The position numbers and the translations under genes were made by a program. Below are positions 45,501 to 60,600 of a stretch of DNA of 64,000 nt, piece by piece. Below the pieces are notes generated by a model that saw only the letters and a program-made list of their open reading frames with translations, was not told where the DNA came from and searched no databases. Numbering within the stretch: position 1 is the stretch's first letter; every line of letters begins with the position of its first letter. This DNA is from Isoperla grammatica (Eukaryota; Arthropoda; Insecta; Plecoptera; Perlodidae): positions 47,987,637-48,051,636 of the forward strand of contig OX246743.1 of NCBI GenBank assembly GCA_945910005.1. The letters run 5' to 3'.

Positions 45501-48500
45501 ATCTGAGGTCGGAAGTATGAAAGAACGTGCTAGGAATCTGTTGGATTTAGTTGAATTAGCCACCGTGTATGAAAGGGGCAGTAGATAAGGATCTGAGGTC
45601 GGAAGTATGAAAGAACGTGCTAGGAATCTGTTGGTTTTAGTTGAATTTGCCACCGTGTATGAAAGGGGCAGTAGATAAGGATCTGAGGTCGGAAGTATGA
45701 AAGAACGTGCTAGGAATCTGTTGGTTTTAGTTGAATTAGCCACCGTGTATGAAAGGGGCGGTAGATAAGGATCTGAGGTCGGAAGGATGAAAGAACGTGC
45801 TAGGAATCTGTTGGTTTTAGTTGAATTAGCCACCGTGTATGAAAGAGGAGGAAGATAAGGATCTGAGGTCGGAAGTATGAAAGAACGTGCTAGGAATCTG
45901 TTGGTTTTAGTTGAATTAGCCACCGTGTATGAAAGGGGCGGTAGATAAGGATCTGAGGTCGGAAGTATGTAAGAACGTGCTAGGAATCTGTTGGTTTTAG
46001 TTGAATAAGCCACCGTGTATGAAAGGGGCAGTAGATAAGGATCTGGGGTCGGAAGTATGAAAGAACGTGCTAGGAATCTGTTGGTTTTAGTTGAATTAGC
46101 CACCGTGTATGAAAGGGGCAGTAGATAAGGATCTGAGGTCGGAAGTATGAAAGAACGTGCTAGGAATCTGTTGGTTTTAGTTGAATTAGCCACCGTGTAT
46201 GAAAGGGGCGGTAGATATGGATCTGAGGTCGGAAGTATGAAAGAACGTGCTAGGAATCTGTTGGTTTTCGTTGAATTAGCCACCGTGTATGAAAGGGGCA
46301 GTAGATAAGGATCTGAGGTCGGAAGTATGAAAGAACGTGCTAGGAATCTTTTGGTTTTAGTTGAATTAGCCACCGTGTATGAAAGGGGCGGTAGATAAGG
46401 ATCTGAGGTCGGAAGTATGAAAGAACGTGCTAGGAATCTGTTGGTTTTAGTTGAATTAGCCACCGTGTATGAAAGGGGCAGTAGATAAGGATCTGAGGTC
46501 GGAAGTATGAAAGAACGTGCTAGGAATCTGTTGGTTTTAGTTGAATTAGCCACCGTGTATGAAAGGGGCGGTAGATAAGGATCTGAGGTCGGAAGTATGA
46601 AAGAACGTGCTAGGAATCTGTTGGTTTTAGTTGAATTAGCCACCGTGTATGAAAGGGGCAGTAGATAAGGATCTGAGGGCGGAAGTATGAAAGAACGTGC
46701 TAGGAATCTGTTGGTTTTCGTTGAATTAGCCACCGTGTATGAAAGGGGCGGTAGATAAGATCTGAGGTCGGAAGTATGAAAGAACGTGCTAGGAATCTGT
46801 TGGTTTTCGTTGAATTAGCCACCGTGTATGAAGGGGCAGTAGATAAGGTTCTGAGGGCGGAAGTATGAAACAACGTGCTAGGAATCTGTTGGTTTTAGTT
46901 GAATTAGCCACCGTGTATGAAAGGGGCGGTAGATAAGGATCTGAGGTCGGAAGTATGAAACAACGTGCTAGGAATCTGTTGGTTTTAGTTGAATTAGCCA
47001 CCGTGTATAAAAGGGGCGGTAGATAATGATCTGAGGTCGGAAGTATGAAAGAACGTGCTAGGAATCTGTTGGTTTTCGTTGAATTAGCCACCGTGTATGA
47101 AAGGGGCAGTAGATAAGGATCTGAAGTCGGAAGTATGAAAAACCGTGCTATGAATCTGTTGGTTTTAGTTGAATTAGCCACCGTGTATTAAAGGGGCTGT
47201 AGATAAGGATCTGAGGTCGGAAGTATGAAAGAACGTGCTAGGAATCTGTTGGTTTTCGTTGAATTAGCCACCGTGTATGAAAGGGGCAGTAGATAAGGAT
47301 CTGAGGTCGGAAGTATGAAAGAACGTGCTAGGAATCTGTTGGTTTTCGTTGAATTAGCCACCGTGTATGAAAGGGGCAGTAGATAAGGATCTGAGGTCGG
47401 AAGTATGAAAGAACGTGCTAGGAATCTGTTGGTTTTAGTTGAATTAGCCAACGTGTATGAAAGGGGCGGTAGATAAGGATCTGAGGTCGGAAGTATGAAA
47501 GAACGTGCTAGGAATCTGTTGGTTTTAGTTGAATTAGCCACCGTGTATGAAAGGGGCAGTAGATAAGGATCTGAGGTCGGAAGTATGAAAGAACGTGCTA
47601 GGAATCTGTTGGTTTTAGTTGAATTAGCCACCGTGTATGAAAGGGGCGGTAGATAAGGATCTGAGGTCGAAAGTATGAAAGAACGTGCTAGGAATCTGTT
47701 GGTTTTAGTTGAATTAGCCACCGTGTATGAAAGGGGCGGTAGATAAGGATCTGAGGTCGGAAGTATGAAAGAACGTGCTAGGAATCTGTTGGTTTTAGTT
47801 GAATTAGCCACCGTGTATTAAAGGGGCGGTAGATAAGGATCTGAGGTCGGAAGTATGAAAGAACGTGCTAGGAATCTGTTGGTTTTAGTTGAATTAGCCA
47901 CCGTGTATTAAAGGGGCGGTAGATAAGGATCTGAGGTCGGAAGTATGAAAGAACGTGCTAGGAATCTGTTGGTTTTAGTTGAATTAGCCACCGTGTATTA
48001 AAGGGGCGGTAGATAAGGATCTGAGGTCGGAAGTATGAAAGAACGTGCTAGGAATCTGTTGGTTTTAGTTGAATTAGCCACCGTGTATTAAAGGGGCGGT
48101 AGATAAGGATCTGAGGTCGGAAGTATGAAAGAACGTGCTAGGAATCTGTTGGTTTTAGTTGAATTAGCCACCATGTATGAAAGGGGTGGTAGATAAGGAC
48201 CTGAGGTCGGAAGTATGGAAGAACGTGCTAGGAATCTGTTGGTTTTAGTTGAATTAGCCACCGTGTATGAAAGGGGCAGTAGATAAGGATCTGAGGTCGG
48301 AAGTATGAAAGAACGTGCTAGGAATCTGTTGGTTTTAGTTGAATTAGCCACCGTGTATGAAAGGGACAGTAGATAAGAATCTGAGGTCGGAAGTATGAAA
48401 GAACGTGCTAGGAATCTGTTGGTTTTAGTTGAATTAGCCACCGTGTATAAAAGGGGCAGTAGAATTAGATAAGGATATAAGGTCGGAAGTATGAAAGAAC

Positions 48501-51500
48501 GTGCTAGGAATCTGTTGGTTTTAGTTGAATTAGCCACCGTGTATAAAAGGGGCGGTAGATAAGGATCTGAGGTCGGAAGTATGAAAGAACGTGCTAGGAA
48601 TCTGTTGGTTTTAGTTGAATAAGCCACCGTGTATGAAAGGGGCGGTAGATAAGGATCTGAGGTCGGAAGTATGAAAGAACGTGCTAGGAATCTGTTGGTT
48701 TTAGTTGAATTAGCCACCGTGTATGAAAGGGGCAGTAGATAAGGATCTGAGGTCGGAAGTATGAAAAAACGTGCTAGGAATCTGTTGGTTTTCGTTGAAT
48801 TAGCCACCGTGTATGAAAGGGGCAGTAGATAAGGATCTGAGGTCGGAAGTATGAAAGAACGTGCTAGGAATCTGTTGGTTTTAGTTGAATTAGCCACCGT
48901 GTATGAAAGGGGCGGTAGATAGGGATCTGAGGTCGGAAGTATGAATTAACGTGCTAGGAATCTGTTGGTTTTAGTTGAATTAGCCACCGTGTATGAAAGG
49001 GGCAGTAGATAAGGATCTGAGGTCGGAAGTATGAATAACGTGCTAGGAATCTGTTGGTTTTAGTTGAATTAGCCACCGTGTATGAAAGGGGCAGTAGATA
49101 AGGATCTGAGGTCGGAAGTATGAAAGAACGTGCTAGGAATCTGTTGGTTTTAGTTGAATTAGCCAACGTGTATGAAAGGGGCAGTAGATAAGGATCTGAG
49201 GTCGGAAGTATGAAAGAACGTGCTAGGAATCTGTTGGTTTTAGTTGAATTAGCCAACGTGTATGAAAGGGGCAGTAGATAAGGATCTGAGGTCGGAAGTA
49301 TGAAAGAACGTGCTAGGAATCTGTTGGTTTTAGTTGAATTAGCCAACGTGTATGAAAGGGGCAGTAGATAAGGATCTGAGGTCGGAAGTATGAAAGAACG
49401 TGCTAGGAATCTGTTGGTTTTAGTTGAATTAGCCACCGTGTATGAAAGGGGCAGTAGATAAGGATCTGAGGTCGGAAGTATGAAAGAACGTGCTAGGAAT
49501 CTGTTGGTTTTCGTTGAATTAGCCACCGTGTATGAAAGGGGCGGTAGATAAGGATCTGAGGTCGGAAGTATGAAAGAACGTGCTAGGAATCTGTTGGTTT
49601 TAGTTGAATTAGCCACCGTGTATGAAAGGGGCAGTAGATAAGGATCTGAGGTCGGAAGTATGAAACAACGTGCTAGGAATCTGTTGGTTTTCGTTAAATT
49701 AGCCACCGTGTATGAAAGGGGCGGTAGATAAGAATCTGAGGTCGGAAGTATGAAAGAACGTGCTAGGAATCTGTTGGTTTTAGTTGAATTAGCCACCGTG
49801 TATGAAAGGGGCAGTAGATAAGGATCTGAGGTCGAAAGTATGAAAGAACGTGCTAGGAATCTGTTGGTTTTAGTTGAATTAGCCACCGTGTATGAAAGGG
49901 GCAGTAGATAAGGATCTGAGGTCGGAAGTATGAAAGAACGTGCTAGGAATCTGTTGGTTTTAGTTGAATTAGCCACTGTGTATGAAAGGGGCGGTAGATA
50001 AGGATCTGAGGTCGGAAGTATGAAAGAACGTGCTAGGAATCTGTTGGTTTTAGTTGAATTAGCCACCGTGTATGAAAGGGGCAGTAGATAAGGATCTGAG
50101 GTCGGAAGTATGAAAGAACGTGCTAGGGATCTGTTGGTTTTAGTTGAATTAGCCACCGTGTATGAAAGGGGCAGTAGATAAGGATCTGAGGTCGGAAGTA
50201 TGAAAGAACGTGCTAGGAATCTGTTGGTTTTAGTTGAATTAGCCACCGTGTATGAAAGGGGCAGTAGATAAGGATCTGAGGTCGGAAGTATGAAAGAACG
50301 TGCTAGGAATCTGTTGGTTTTAATTTAATAAGCCACCGTGTATGAAAGGGGTGGTAGATACGGATCTGAGGTCGGAAGTATGAAAGAACGTGCTAGGAAT
50401 CTGTTGGTTTTAGTTGAATTTGCCACCGTGTATGAAAGGGGCGGAAGATAAGGATCTGAGGTCGGCAGTATGAAAGAACGTGCAAGGAATCTAATGGATT
50501 TAGTTGAATTAGCCATCGTGTATGAAAGGGGCAGTAGATAAGGATCTGAGGTCGGAAGTATGAAAGAACGTGCTAGGAATCTGTTGGTTTTAGTTGAATT
50601 AGCCACCGTGTATGATAGGGGCGGTAGATAAGGATCTGAGGTCGGAAGTATGAAACAACGTGCTGGGAATCTGTTGGTTTTAGTTGAATTAGCCACCGTG
50701 TATGAAAGGGGCAGGAGATAAGGATCTGAGGTCGGAAGTATGAAAGAACGTGCTAGGAATCTGTTGGTTTTAGTTAAATTAGCCACCGTGTATGAAAGGG
50801 GCAGGAGATAAGGATCTGAGGTCAAAAGTATGAAAGAACGTGCTAGGAATCTGTTGGTTTTAGTTGAATTAGCCACCGTGTATGAAACGGGCAGTAGAGA
50901 AGGATCTGAGGTTGGAAGTATGAAAGAACGTGCTAGGAATCTGTTGGTTTTAGTTGAATTAGCCACCGTGTATGATAGGGGCGGTAGATAAGGATCTGAG
51001 GTCGGAAGTATGAAACAACGTGCTGGGAATCTGTTGGTTTTAGTTGAATTAGCCACCGTGTATGAAAGGGGCAGGAGATAAGGATCTGAGGTCGGAAGTA
51101 TGAAAGAACGTGCTAGGAATCTGTTGGTTTTAGTTGAATTAGCCACCGTGTATGATAGGGGCGGTAGATAAGGATCTGAGGTCGGAAGTATGAAAGAACG
51201 TGCTAGGAATCTGTTGGTTTTAGTTGAATTAGCCACCGTGTATGATAGGGGCGGTAGATAAGGATCTGAGGTCGGAAGTATGAAACAACGTGCTGGGAAT
51301 CTGTTGGTTTTAGTTGAATTAGCCACCGTGTATGAAAGGGGCAGGAGATAAGGATCTGAGGTCGGAAGTATGAAAGAACGTGCTAGGAATCTGTTGGTTT
51401 TAGTTAAATTAGCCACCGTGTATGAAAGGGGCAGGAGATAAGGATCTGAGGTCAAAAGTATGAAAGAACGTGCTAGGAATCTGTTGGTTTTAGTTGAATT

Positions 51501-51694
51501 AGCCACCGTGTATGAAACGGGCAGTAGAGAAGGATCTGAGGTTGGAAGTATGAAAGAACGTGCTAGGAATCTGTTGGTTTTAGTTGAATTAGCCACCGTG
51601 TATGAAAGGGGCAGTAGATAAGGATCTGAAGTCGGAAGTATGAAATAACGTGCTAGGAATCTGTTGGTTTTAGTTGAATTAGCCACGTGTATGA
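39551..51694. repeat. Minisatellite array 5: 90-bp units
   Basis: About 135 head-to-tail units of 90 bp. Each contains TTGGTTTTAGTTGAATTAGC, CACCGTGTATGAAAGGGGCG, GTAGATAAGGATCTGAGGTC, and GAAAGAACGTGCTAGGAATC. Because 90 is 30 codons, one minus-strand frame stays open for more than 2,000 codons, but its variation is mostly amino-acid changing and indels disrupt it elsewhere. I do not call it a gene. Higher-order duplication is visible: the variant GAAGACTGAAAGAACGTGTT recurs 540 bp apart (six units) near 41,821 and 42,361, and the variant GTCAAAAGTATG recurs 630 bp apart near 50,821 and 51,451. Confidence 0.96.
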
Positions 51695-54600
51695 TATGTT
51701 ATATGTATTCTATATCTGCAACAGGATCGAGGTCCCTTCTAGACCCGTATCAAGTATATGCTGGGTAGCCCACTATTGGACTATGTTATATGTATTCTAT
51801 ATCTGCAACAGGATCGAGGTCCCTTCTAGTCCCGTATCAAGTATATGTTGGGTAGCCCACTATTGGACTATGTTATATGTATTCTATATCTGCAACAGGA
51901 TCGAGGTCCCTTCTGGACCCGTATCAAGTATATGCTGGGTAGCCCACTATTGGACTATGTTATATGTATTCTATATCTGCAACAGGATCGAGGTCCCTTC
52001 TAGACCCGTATCAAGTATATGCTGGGTAGCCCACTATTGGACTATGTTATATGTATTCTATATCTGCAACAGGATCGAGGTCCCTTCTGGACCCGTATCA
52101 AGTATATGTTGGGTAGCCCACTATTGGACTATGTTATATGTATTCTATATCTGCAACAGGATCGAGGTCCCTTCTAGACCCGTATCAAGTATATGTTGGG
52201 TAGCCCACTATTGGACTATGTTATATGTATTCTATATCTGCAACAGGATCGAGGTCCCTTCTAGACCCGTATCAAGTATATGTTGGGTAGCCCACTATTG
52301 GACTATGTTATATGTATTCTATATCTGCAACAGGATCGAGGTGCCTTCTAGACCCGTATCAAGTATATGTTGGGTAGCCCACTATTGGACTATGTTATAT
52401 GTATTCTATATCTGCAACAGGATCAAGGTCCCTTCTAGACCCGTATCAAGTATATGTTGGGTAGCCCACTATTGGACTATGTTATATGTATTCTATATCT
52501 GCAACAGGATCGAGGTCCCTCCTAGACCCGTATCAAGTATATGTTGGGTAGCCCTTATTGGACTATATCATATGTATTCTATATCTGCAACAGGATCGAG
52601 GTCCCTCCTAGACCCGTATCAAGTATATGTTGGGTAGCCCACTATTGGACTATGTTATATGTATTCTATATCTGCAACAGGATCGAGGTCCCTCCTAGAC
52701 CCGTATCAAGTATATGTTGGGTAGCCCTTATTGGACTATATCATATGTATTCTATATCTGCAACAGGATCGAGGTCCCTCCTAGACCCGTATCAAGTATA
52801 TGTTGGGTAGCCCACTATTGGACTATGTTATATGTATTCTATATCTGCAACAGGATCGAGGTCCCTTCTAGACCCGTATCAAGTATATGTTGGGTAGCCC
52901 ACTATTGGACTATGTTATATGTATTCTATATCTGCAACAGGATCGAGGTCCCTTCTAGACCCGTATCAAGTATATGTTGGGTAGCCCACTATTGGACTAT
53001 GTTATATGTATTCTATATCTGCAACAGGATCGAGGTCCCTTCTAGACCCGTATCAAGTATATGTTGGGTAGCCCACTATTAGACTATGTTATATGTATTC
53101 TATATCTGCAACAGGATCGAGGTCCCTTCTAGACCCGTATCAAGTATATGCTGGGTAGCCCACTATTGGACTATGTTATATGTATTCTATATCTGCAACA
53201 GGATCGAGGTCCCTTCTAGACCCGTATCAAGTATATGTTGGGTAGCCCACTATTGGACTATGTTATATGTATTCTATATCTGCAACAGGATCGAGGTCCC
53301 TTCTAGACCCGTATCAAGTATATGTTTGGTTAGCCCACTATTGGACTATGTTATATGTATTCTATATCTGCAACAGGATCGAGGTCCCTTCTAGTCCCGT
53401 ATCAAGTATATGTTGGGTAGCCCACTATTGGACTATGTTATATGTATTCTATATCTGCAACAGGATCGAGGTCCCTCCTAGACCCGTATCAAGTATATGC
53501 TGGGTAGCCCACTATTGGTCTATGTTATATGTATTCTATATCTGCAACAGGATCGAGGTCCCTTCTAGACCCGTATCAAGTATATGTTGGGTAGCCCACT
53601 ATTGGACTATGTTATATGTATTCTATATCTGCAACAGGATCGAGGTCCCTCCTAGACCCGTATCAAGTATATGTTGGGTAGCCCACTATTGGACTATGTT
53701 ATATGTATTCTATATCTGCAACAGGATCGAGGTCCCTTCTAGACCCGTATCAAGTATATGTTGGGTAGCCCACTATTGGACTATGTTATATGTATTCTAT
53801 ATCTGCAACAGGATCGAGGTCCCTTCTAGACCCGTATCAAGTATATGTTGGGTAGCCCACTATTAGACTATGTTATATGTATTCTATATCTGCAACAGGA
53901 TCGAGGTCCCTTCTGGACCCGTATCAAGTATATGCTGGGTAGCCCACTATTGGACTATGTTATATGTATTCTATATCTGCAACAGGATCGAGGTCCCTTC
54001 TAGACCCGTATCAAGTATATGTTGGGTAGCCCACTTTTGGACTATGTTATATGTATTCTATATCTGCATTAGGATCGAGGTCCCTTCTAGTCCCGTATCA
54101 AGTATATGTTGGGTAGCCCACTATTGGACTATGTTATATGTATTCTATATCTGCAACAGGATCGAGGTGCCTTCTAGACCCGTATCAAGTATATGTTGGG
54201 TAGCCCACTATTGGACTATGTTATATGTATTCTATATCTGCAACAGGATCGAGGTCCCTTCTAGACCCGTATCAAGTATATGTTGGGTAGCCCACTATTG
54301 GACTATGTTATATGTATTCTATATCTGCAACAGGATCGAGGTCCCTTCTAGATCCGTATCAAGTATATGTTGGGTAGCCCACTATTGGACTATGTTATAT
54401 GTATTCTATATCTGCAACAGGATCGAGGTCCCTTCTAGACCCGTATCAAGTATATGTTGGGTAGCCCACTATTGGACTATGTTATATGTATTCTATATCT
54501 GCAACAGGATCGAGGTCCCTTCTAGACCCGTATCAAGTATATGTTGGGTAGCCCACTATTGGACTATGTTATATGTATTCTATATCTGCAACAGGATCGA

Positions 54601-57600
54601 GGTCCCTTCTAGACCCGTATCAAGTATATGTTGGGTAGCCCACTATTGGACTATGTTATATGTATTCTATATCTGCAACAGGATCGAGGTCCCTTCTAGA
54701 CCCGTATCAAGTATATGTTGGGTAGCCCACTATTGGACTATGTTATATGTATTCTATATCTGCAACAGGATCGAGGTCCCTTCTAGACCCGTATCAAGTA
54801 TATGCTGGGTAGCCCACTATTGGACTATGTTATATGTATTCTATATCTGCAACAGGATCGAGGTCCCTCCTAGACCCGTATCAAGTATATGTTGGGTAGC
54901 CCTTATTGGTCTATGTTATATGTATTCTATATCTGCAACAGGATCGAGGTCCCTTCTAGACCCGTATCAAGTATATGTTGGGTAGCCCACTATTGGACTA
55001 TGTTATATGTATTCTATATCTGCAACAGGATCGAGGTCCCTTCTAGACCCGTATCAAGTATATGTTGGGTAGCCCACTATTGGTTTATGTTATATGTATT
55101 CTATATCTGCAACAGGATCGAGGTCCCTTCTAGACCCGTATCAAGTATATGTTGGGTAGCCCACTATTGGACTATGTTATATGTATTCTATATCTGCAAC
55201 AGGATCGAGGTCCCTTCTAGACCCGTATCAAGTATATGTTGGGTAGCCCACTATTGGACTATGTTATATGTATTCTATATCTGCAACAGGATCGAGGTCC
55301 CTTCTAGACCCGTATCAAGTATATGTTGGGTAGCCCACTATTGGACTATGTTATATGTATTCTATATCTGCAACAGGATCGAGGTCCCTTCTAGACCCGT
55401 ATCAAGTATATGTTGGGTAGCCCACTATTGGACTATGTTATATGTATTCTATATCTGCAACAGGATCGAGGTCCCTCCTAGACCCATATCAAGTATATGT
55501 TGGGTAGCCCACTATTGGACTATGTTATATGTATTCTATATCTGCAACAGGATCGAGGTCCTTTCTAGACCCGTATCAAGTATATGTTGGGTAGCCCACT
55601 ATTGGACTATGTTATATGTATTCTATATCTGCAACAGGATCGAGGTTCCTTCTAGACCCGTATCAAGTATATGTTGGGTAGCCCACTATTGGACTATGTT
55701 ATATGTATTCTATATCTGCAACAGGATCGAGGTCCCTCTAGTCCCGTATCAAGTATATGTTGGGTAGCCCACTATTGGACTATGTTATATGTATTCTATA
55801 TCTGCAACAGGATCGAGGTCCCTTCTACCCCGTATCAAGTATATGTTGGGTAGCCCACTATTGGACTATGTTATATGTATTCTATATCTGCAACAGGATC
55901 GAGGTCCCTTCTAGTCCCGTATCAAGTATATGTTGGGTAGCCCACTATTGGACTATGTTATATGTATTCTTTATCTGCAACAGGATCGAGGTCCCTTCTA
56001 CCCCGTATCAAGTATATGTTGGGTAGCCCACTATTGGACTATGTTATATGTATTCTATATCTGCAACAGGATCGAGGTCCCTCCTAGACCCGTATCAAGT
56101 ATATGTTGGGTAGCCCACTATTGGACTATGTTATATGTATTCTATATCTGCAACAGGATCGAGGTCCCTTCTAGTCCCGTATCAAGTATATGTTGGGTAG
56201 CCCAGTATTGGACTATGTTATATGTATTCTATATCTGCAATAGGATCGAGGTCCCTTCTAGACCCGTATCAAGTATATGTTGGGTAGCCCACTATCGGAC
56301 TATGTTATATGTATTCTATATCTGCAACAGGATCGAGGTCCCTTCTAGACCCGTATCAAGTATATGTTGGGTAGCCCACTATTGGACTATGTTATATGTA
56401 TTCTATATCTGCAACAGGATCGAGGTCCCTCCTAGACCCGTATCAAGTATATGTTGGGTAGCCCACTATTGGACTATGTTATATGTATTCTATATCTGCA
56501 ACAGGATCGAGGTCCCTTCTAGACCCGTATCAAGTATATGTTGGGTAGCCCACTATTGGACTATGTTATATGTATTCTATATCTGCAACAGGATCGAGGT
56601 CCCTCCTAGACCCGTATCAAGTATATGTTGGGTAGCCCACTATCGGACTATGTTATATGTAATCTGTATCTGCAACAGGATCGAGGTCCCTTCTAGACCC
56701 GTATCAAGTATATGTTGGGTAGCCCACTATTGGACTATGTTATATGTATTCTATATCTGCAACAGGATCGAGGTCCCTTCTAGACCCGTATCAAGTATAT
56801 GTTGGGTAGCCCACTATTGGACTATGTTATATGTATTCTATATCTGCAACAGGATCGAGGTCCCTCCTAGACCCGTATCAAGTATATGTTTGGTAGCCCA
56901 CTATTGGACTATGTTATATGTATTCTATATCTGCAACAGGATCGAGGTCCCTCCTAGACCCGTATCAAGTATATGTTGGGTAGCCCACTATTGGACTATG
57001 TTATATGTATTCTATATCTGCAACAGGATCGAGGTCCCTTCTAGTCCCGTATCAAGTATATGTTGGGTAGCCCACTATTGGACTATGTTATATGTATTCT
57101 ATATCTGCAACAGGATCGAGGTCCCTTCTAGACCCGTATCAAGTATATGTTAGGTAGCCCACTATTGGACTATGTTATATGTATTCTATATCTGCAACAG
57201 GATCGAGGTCCCTTCTAGACCCGTATCAAGTATATGTTGGGTAGCCCACTATTGGACTATGTTATATGTATTCTATATCTGCAACAGGATCGAGGTCCCT
57301 GCTAGACCCGTATCAAGTATATGTTGGGTAGCCCACTATTGGACTATGTTATATGTATTCTATATCTGCAACAGGATCGAGGTCCCTCCTAGACCCGTAT
57401 CAAGTATATGTTGGGTAGCCCACTATTGGACTATGTTATATGTATTCTATATCTGCAACAGGATCGAGGTCCCTTCTAGTCCCGTATCAAGTATATGTTT
57501 GGTAGCCCACTATTGGACTATGTTATATGTATTCTATATCTGCAACAGGATCGAGGTCCCTTCTAGACCCGTATCAAGTATATGTTGGGTAGCCCACTAT

Positions 57601-60600
57601 TGGACTATGTTATATGTATTCTATATCTGCAACAGGATCGAGGTCCCTCCTAGACCCGTATCAAGTATATGTTGGGTAGCCCACTATTGGACTATGTTAT
57701 ATGTATTCTATATCTGCAACAGGATCGAGGACCCTCCTAGACCCGTATCAAGTATATGTTGGGTAGCCCTTATTGGACTATATCATATGTATTCTATATC
57801 TGCAACAGGATCGAGGTCCCTCCTAGACCCGTATCAAGTATATGTTGGGTAGCCCACTATTGGACTATAATATATGTATTCTATATCTGCAACAGGATCG
57901 AGGTCCCTTCTAGACCCGTATCAAGTATATGTTGGGTAGCCCACTATTGGACTATGTTATATGTATTCTATATCTGCAACAGGATCGAGGTCCTTTCTAG
58001 ACCCGTATCAAGTATATGTTGGGTAGCCCACTATTGGACTATGTTATATGTATTCTATATCTGCAACAGGATCGAGGTCCCTCCTAGACCCGTATCAAGT
58101 ATATGTTGGGTAGCCCACTATTTGACTATGTTATATGTATTCTATATCTGCAACAGGATCGAGGTTCCTTCTAGACCCGTATCAAGTATATGTTGGGTAG
58201 CCCACTATTGGACTATGTTATATGTATTCTATATCTGCAACAGGATCGAGGTCCCTTCTAGTCCCGTATCAAGTATATGTTGGGTAGCCCACTATTGGAC
58301 TATGTTATATGTATTCTATATCTGCAACAGGATCGAGGTCCCTCCTAGACCCGTATCAAGTATATGTTGGGTAGCCCACTATTGGACTATGTTATATGTA
58401 TTCTATATCTGCAACAGGATCGAGGTCCCTCCTAGACCCGTATCAAGTATATGTTGGGTAGCCCACTATTGGACTATGTTATATGTATTCTATATCTGCA
58501 ACAGGATCGAGGTCCCTCCTAGACCCGTATCAAGTATATGTTGGGTAGCCCACTATTGGACTATGTTATATGTATTCTATATCTGCAACAGGATCGAGGT
58601 CCCTTCTAGTCCCGTATCAAGTATATGTTGGGTAGCCCACTTTTGGACTATGTTATATGTATTCTATATCTGCAATAGGATCGAGGTCCCTTCTAGACCC
58701 GTATCAAGTATATGTTGGGTAGCCCACTATCGGACTATGTTATATGTATTCTATATCTGCAACAGGATCGAGGTCCCTTCTAGACCCGTATCAAGTATAT
58801 GTTGGGTAGCCCACTATTGGACTATGTTATATGTATTCTATATCTGCAACAGGATCGAGGTCCCTCCTAGACCCGTATCAAGTATATGTTGGGTAGCCCA
58901 CTATTGGACTATGTTATATGTATTCTATATCTGCAACAGGATCGAGGTCCCTTCTAGACCCGTATCAAGTATATGTTGGGTAGCCCACTATTGGACTATG
59001 TTATATGTATTCTATATCTGCAACAGGATCGAGGTCCCTCCTAGACCCGTATCAAGTATATGTTGGGTAGCCCACTATCGGACTATGTTATATGTAATCT
59101 GTATCTGCAACAGGATCGAGGTCCCTTCTAGACCCGTATCAAGTATATGTTGGGTAGCCCACTATTGGACTATGTTATATGTATTCTATATCTGCAACAG
59201 GATCGAGGTCCCTTCTAGACCCGTATCAAGTATATGTTGGGTAGCCCACTATTGGACTATGTTATATGTATTCTATATCTGCAACAGGATCGAGGTCCCT
59301 CCTAGACCCGTATCAAGTATATGTTGGGTAGCCCACTATTGGACTATGTTATATGTATTCTATATCTGCAACAGGATCGAGGTCCCTCCTAGACCCGTAT
59401 CAAGTATATGTTGGGTAGCCCACTATTGGACTATGTTATATGTATTCTATATCTGCAACAGGATCGAGGTCCCTTCTAGTCCCGTATCAAGTATATGTTG
59501 GGTAGCCCACTATTGGGCTATGTTATATGTATTCTATATCTGCAACAGGATCGAGGTCCCTTCTAGACCCGTATCAAGTATATGTTAGGTAGCCCACTAT
59601 TGGACTATGTTATATGTATTCTATATCTGCAACAGGATCGAGGTCCCTTCTAGACCCGTATCAAGTATATGTTGGGTAGCCCACTATTGGACTATGTTAT
59701 ATGTATTCTATATCTGCAACAGGATCGAGGTCCCTGCTAGACCCGTATCAAGTATATGTTGGGTAGCCCACTATTGGACTATGTTATATGTATTCTATAT
59801 CTGCAACAGGATCGAGGTCCCTCCTAGACCCGTATCAAGTATATGTTGGGTAGCCCAAAATTGGACTATGTTATATGTATTCTATATCTGCAACAGGATC
59901 GAGGTCCCTTCTAGTCCCGTATCAAGTATATGTTTGGCAGCTTACTATTGGACTATGTTATATGTATTCTATATCTGCAACAGGATCGAGGTCCCTTCTA
60001 GACCCGTATCAAGTATATGTTGGGTAGCCCACTATTGGACTATGTTATATGTATTCTATATCTGCAACAGGATCGAGGTCCCTTCTAGACCCGTATCAAG
60101 TATATGTTGGGTAGCCCACTATTGGACTATGTTATATGTATTCTATATCTGCAACAGGATCGAGGTCCCTTCTAGACCCGTATCAAGTAAATGTTGGGTA
60201 GCCCACTATTGGACTATGTTATATGTATTCTATATCTGCAACAGGATCGAGGTCCCTGCTAGACCCGAATCAAGTATATGTTGGGTAGCCCACTATTGGA
60301 CTATGTTATATGTATTCTATATCTGCAACAGGATCGAGGTCCCTTCTAGTCCCGTATCAAGTATATGTTGGGTAGCCCACTATTGGACTATGTTATATGT
60401 ATTCTATATCTGCAACAGGATCGAGGTCCCTTCTAGTCCCGTATCAAGTATATGTTGGGTAGCCCACTATTGGACTATGTTATATGTATTCTATATCTGC
60501 AACAGGATCGAGGTCCCTTCTTGACCCGTATCAAGTATATGTTGGGTAGCCCACTATTGGACTATGTTATATGTATTCTATATCTGCAACAGGATCGAGG

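Noticed and set aside
40152..46733. A minus-strand open frame of more than 2,100 codons with a 30-residue repeat
   Set aside because: The 90-bp unit has no stop in this frame, so any length stays open. Variants mostly change amino acids (for example Pro/Leu in one position), indels end the frame on both sides, and there is no flanking non-repeat coding sequence or splice context.
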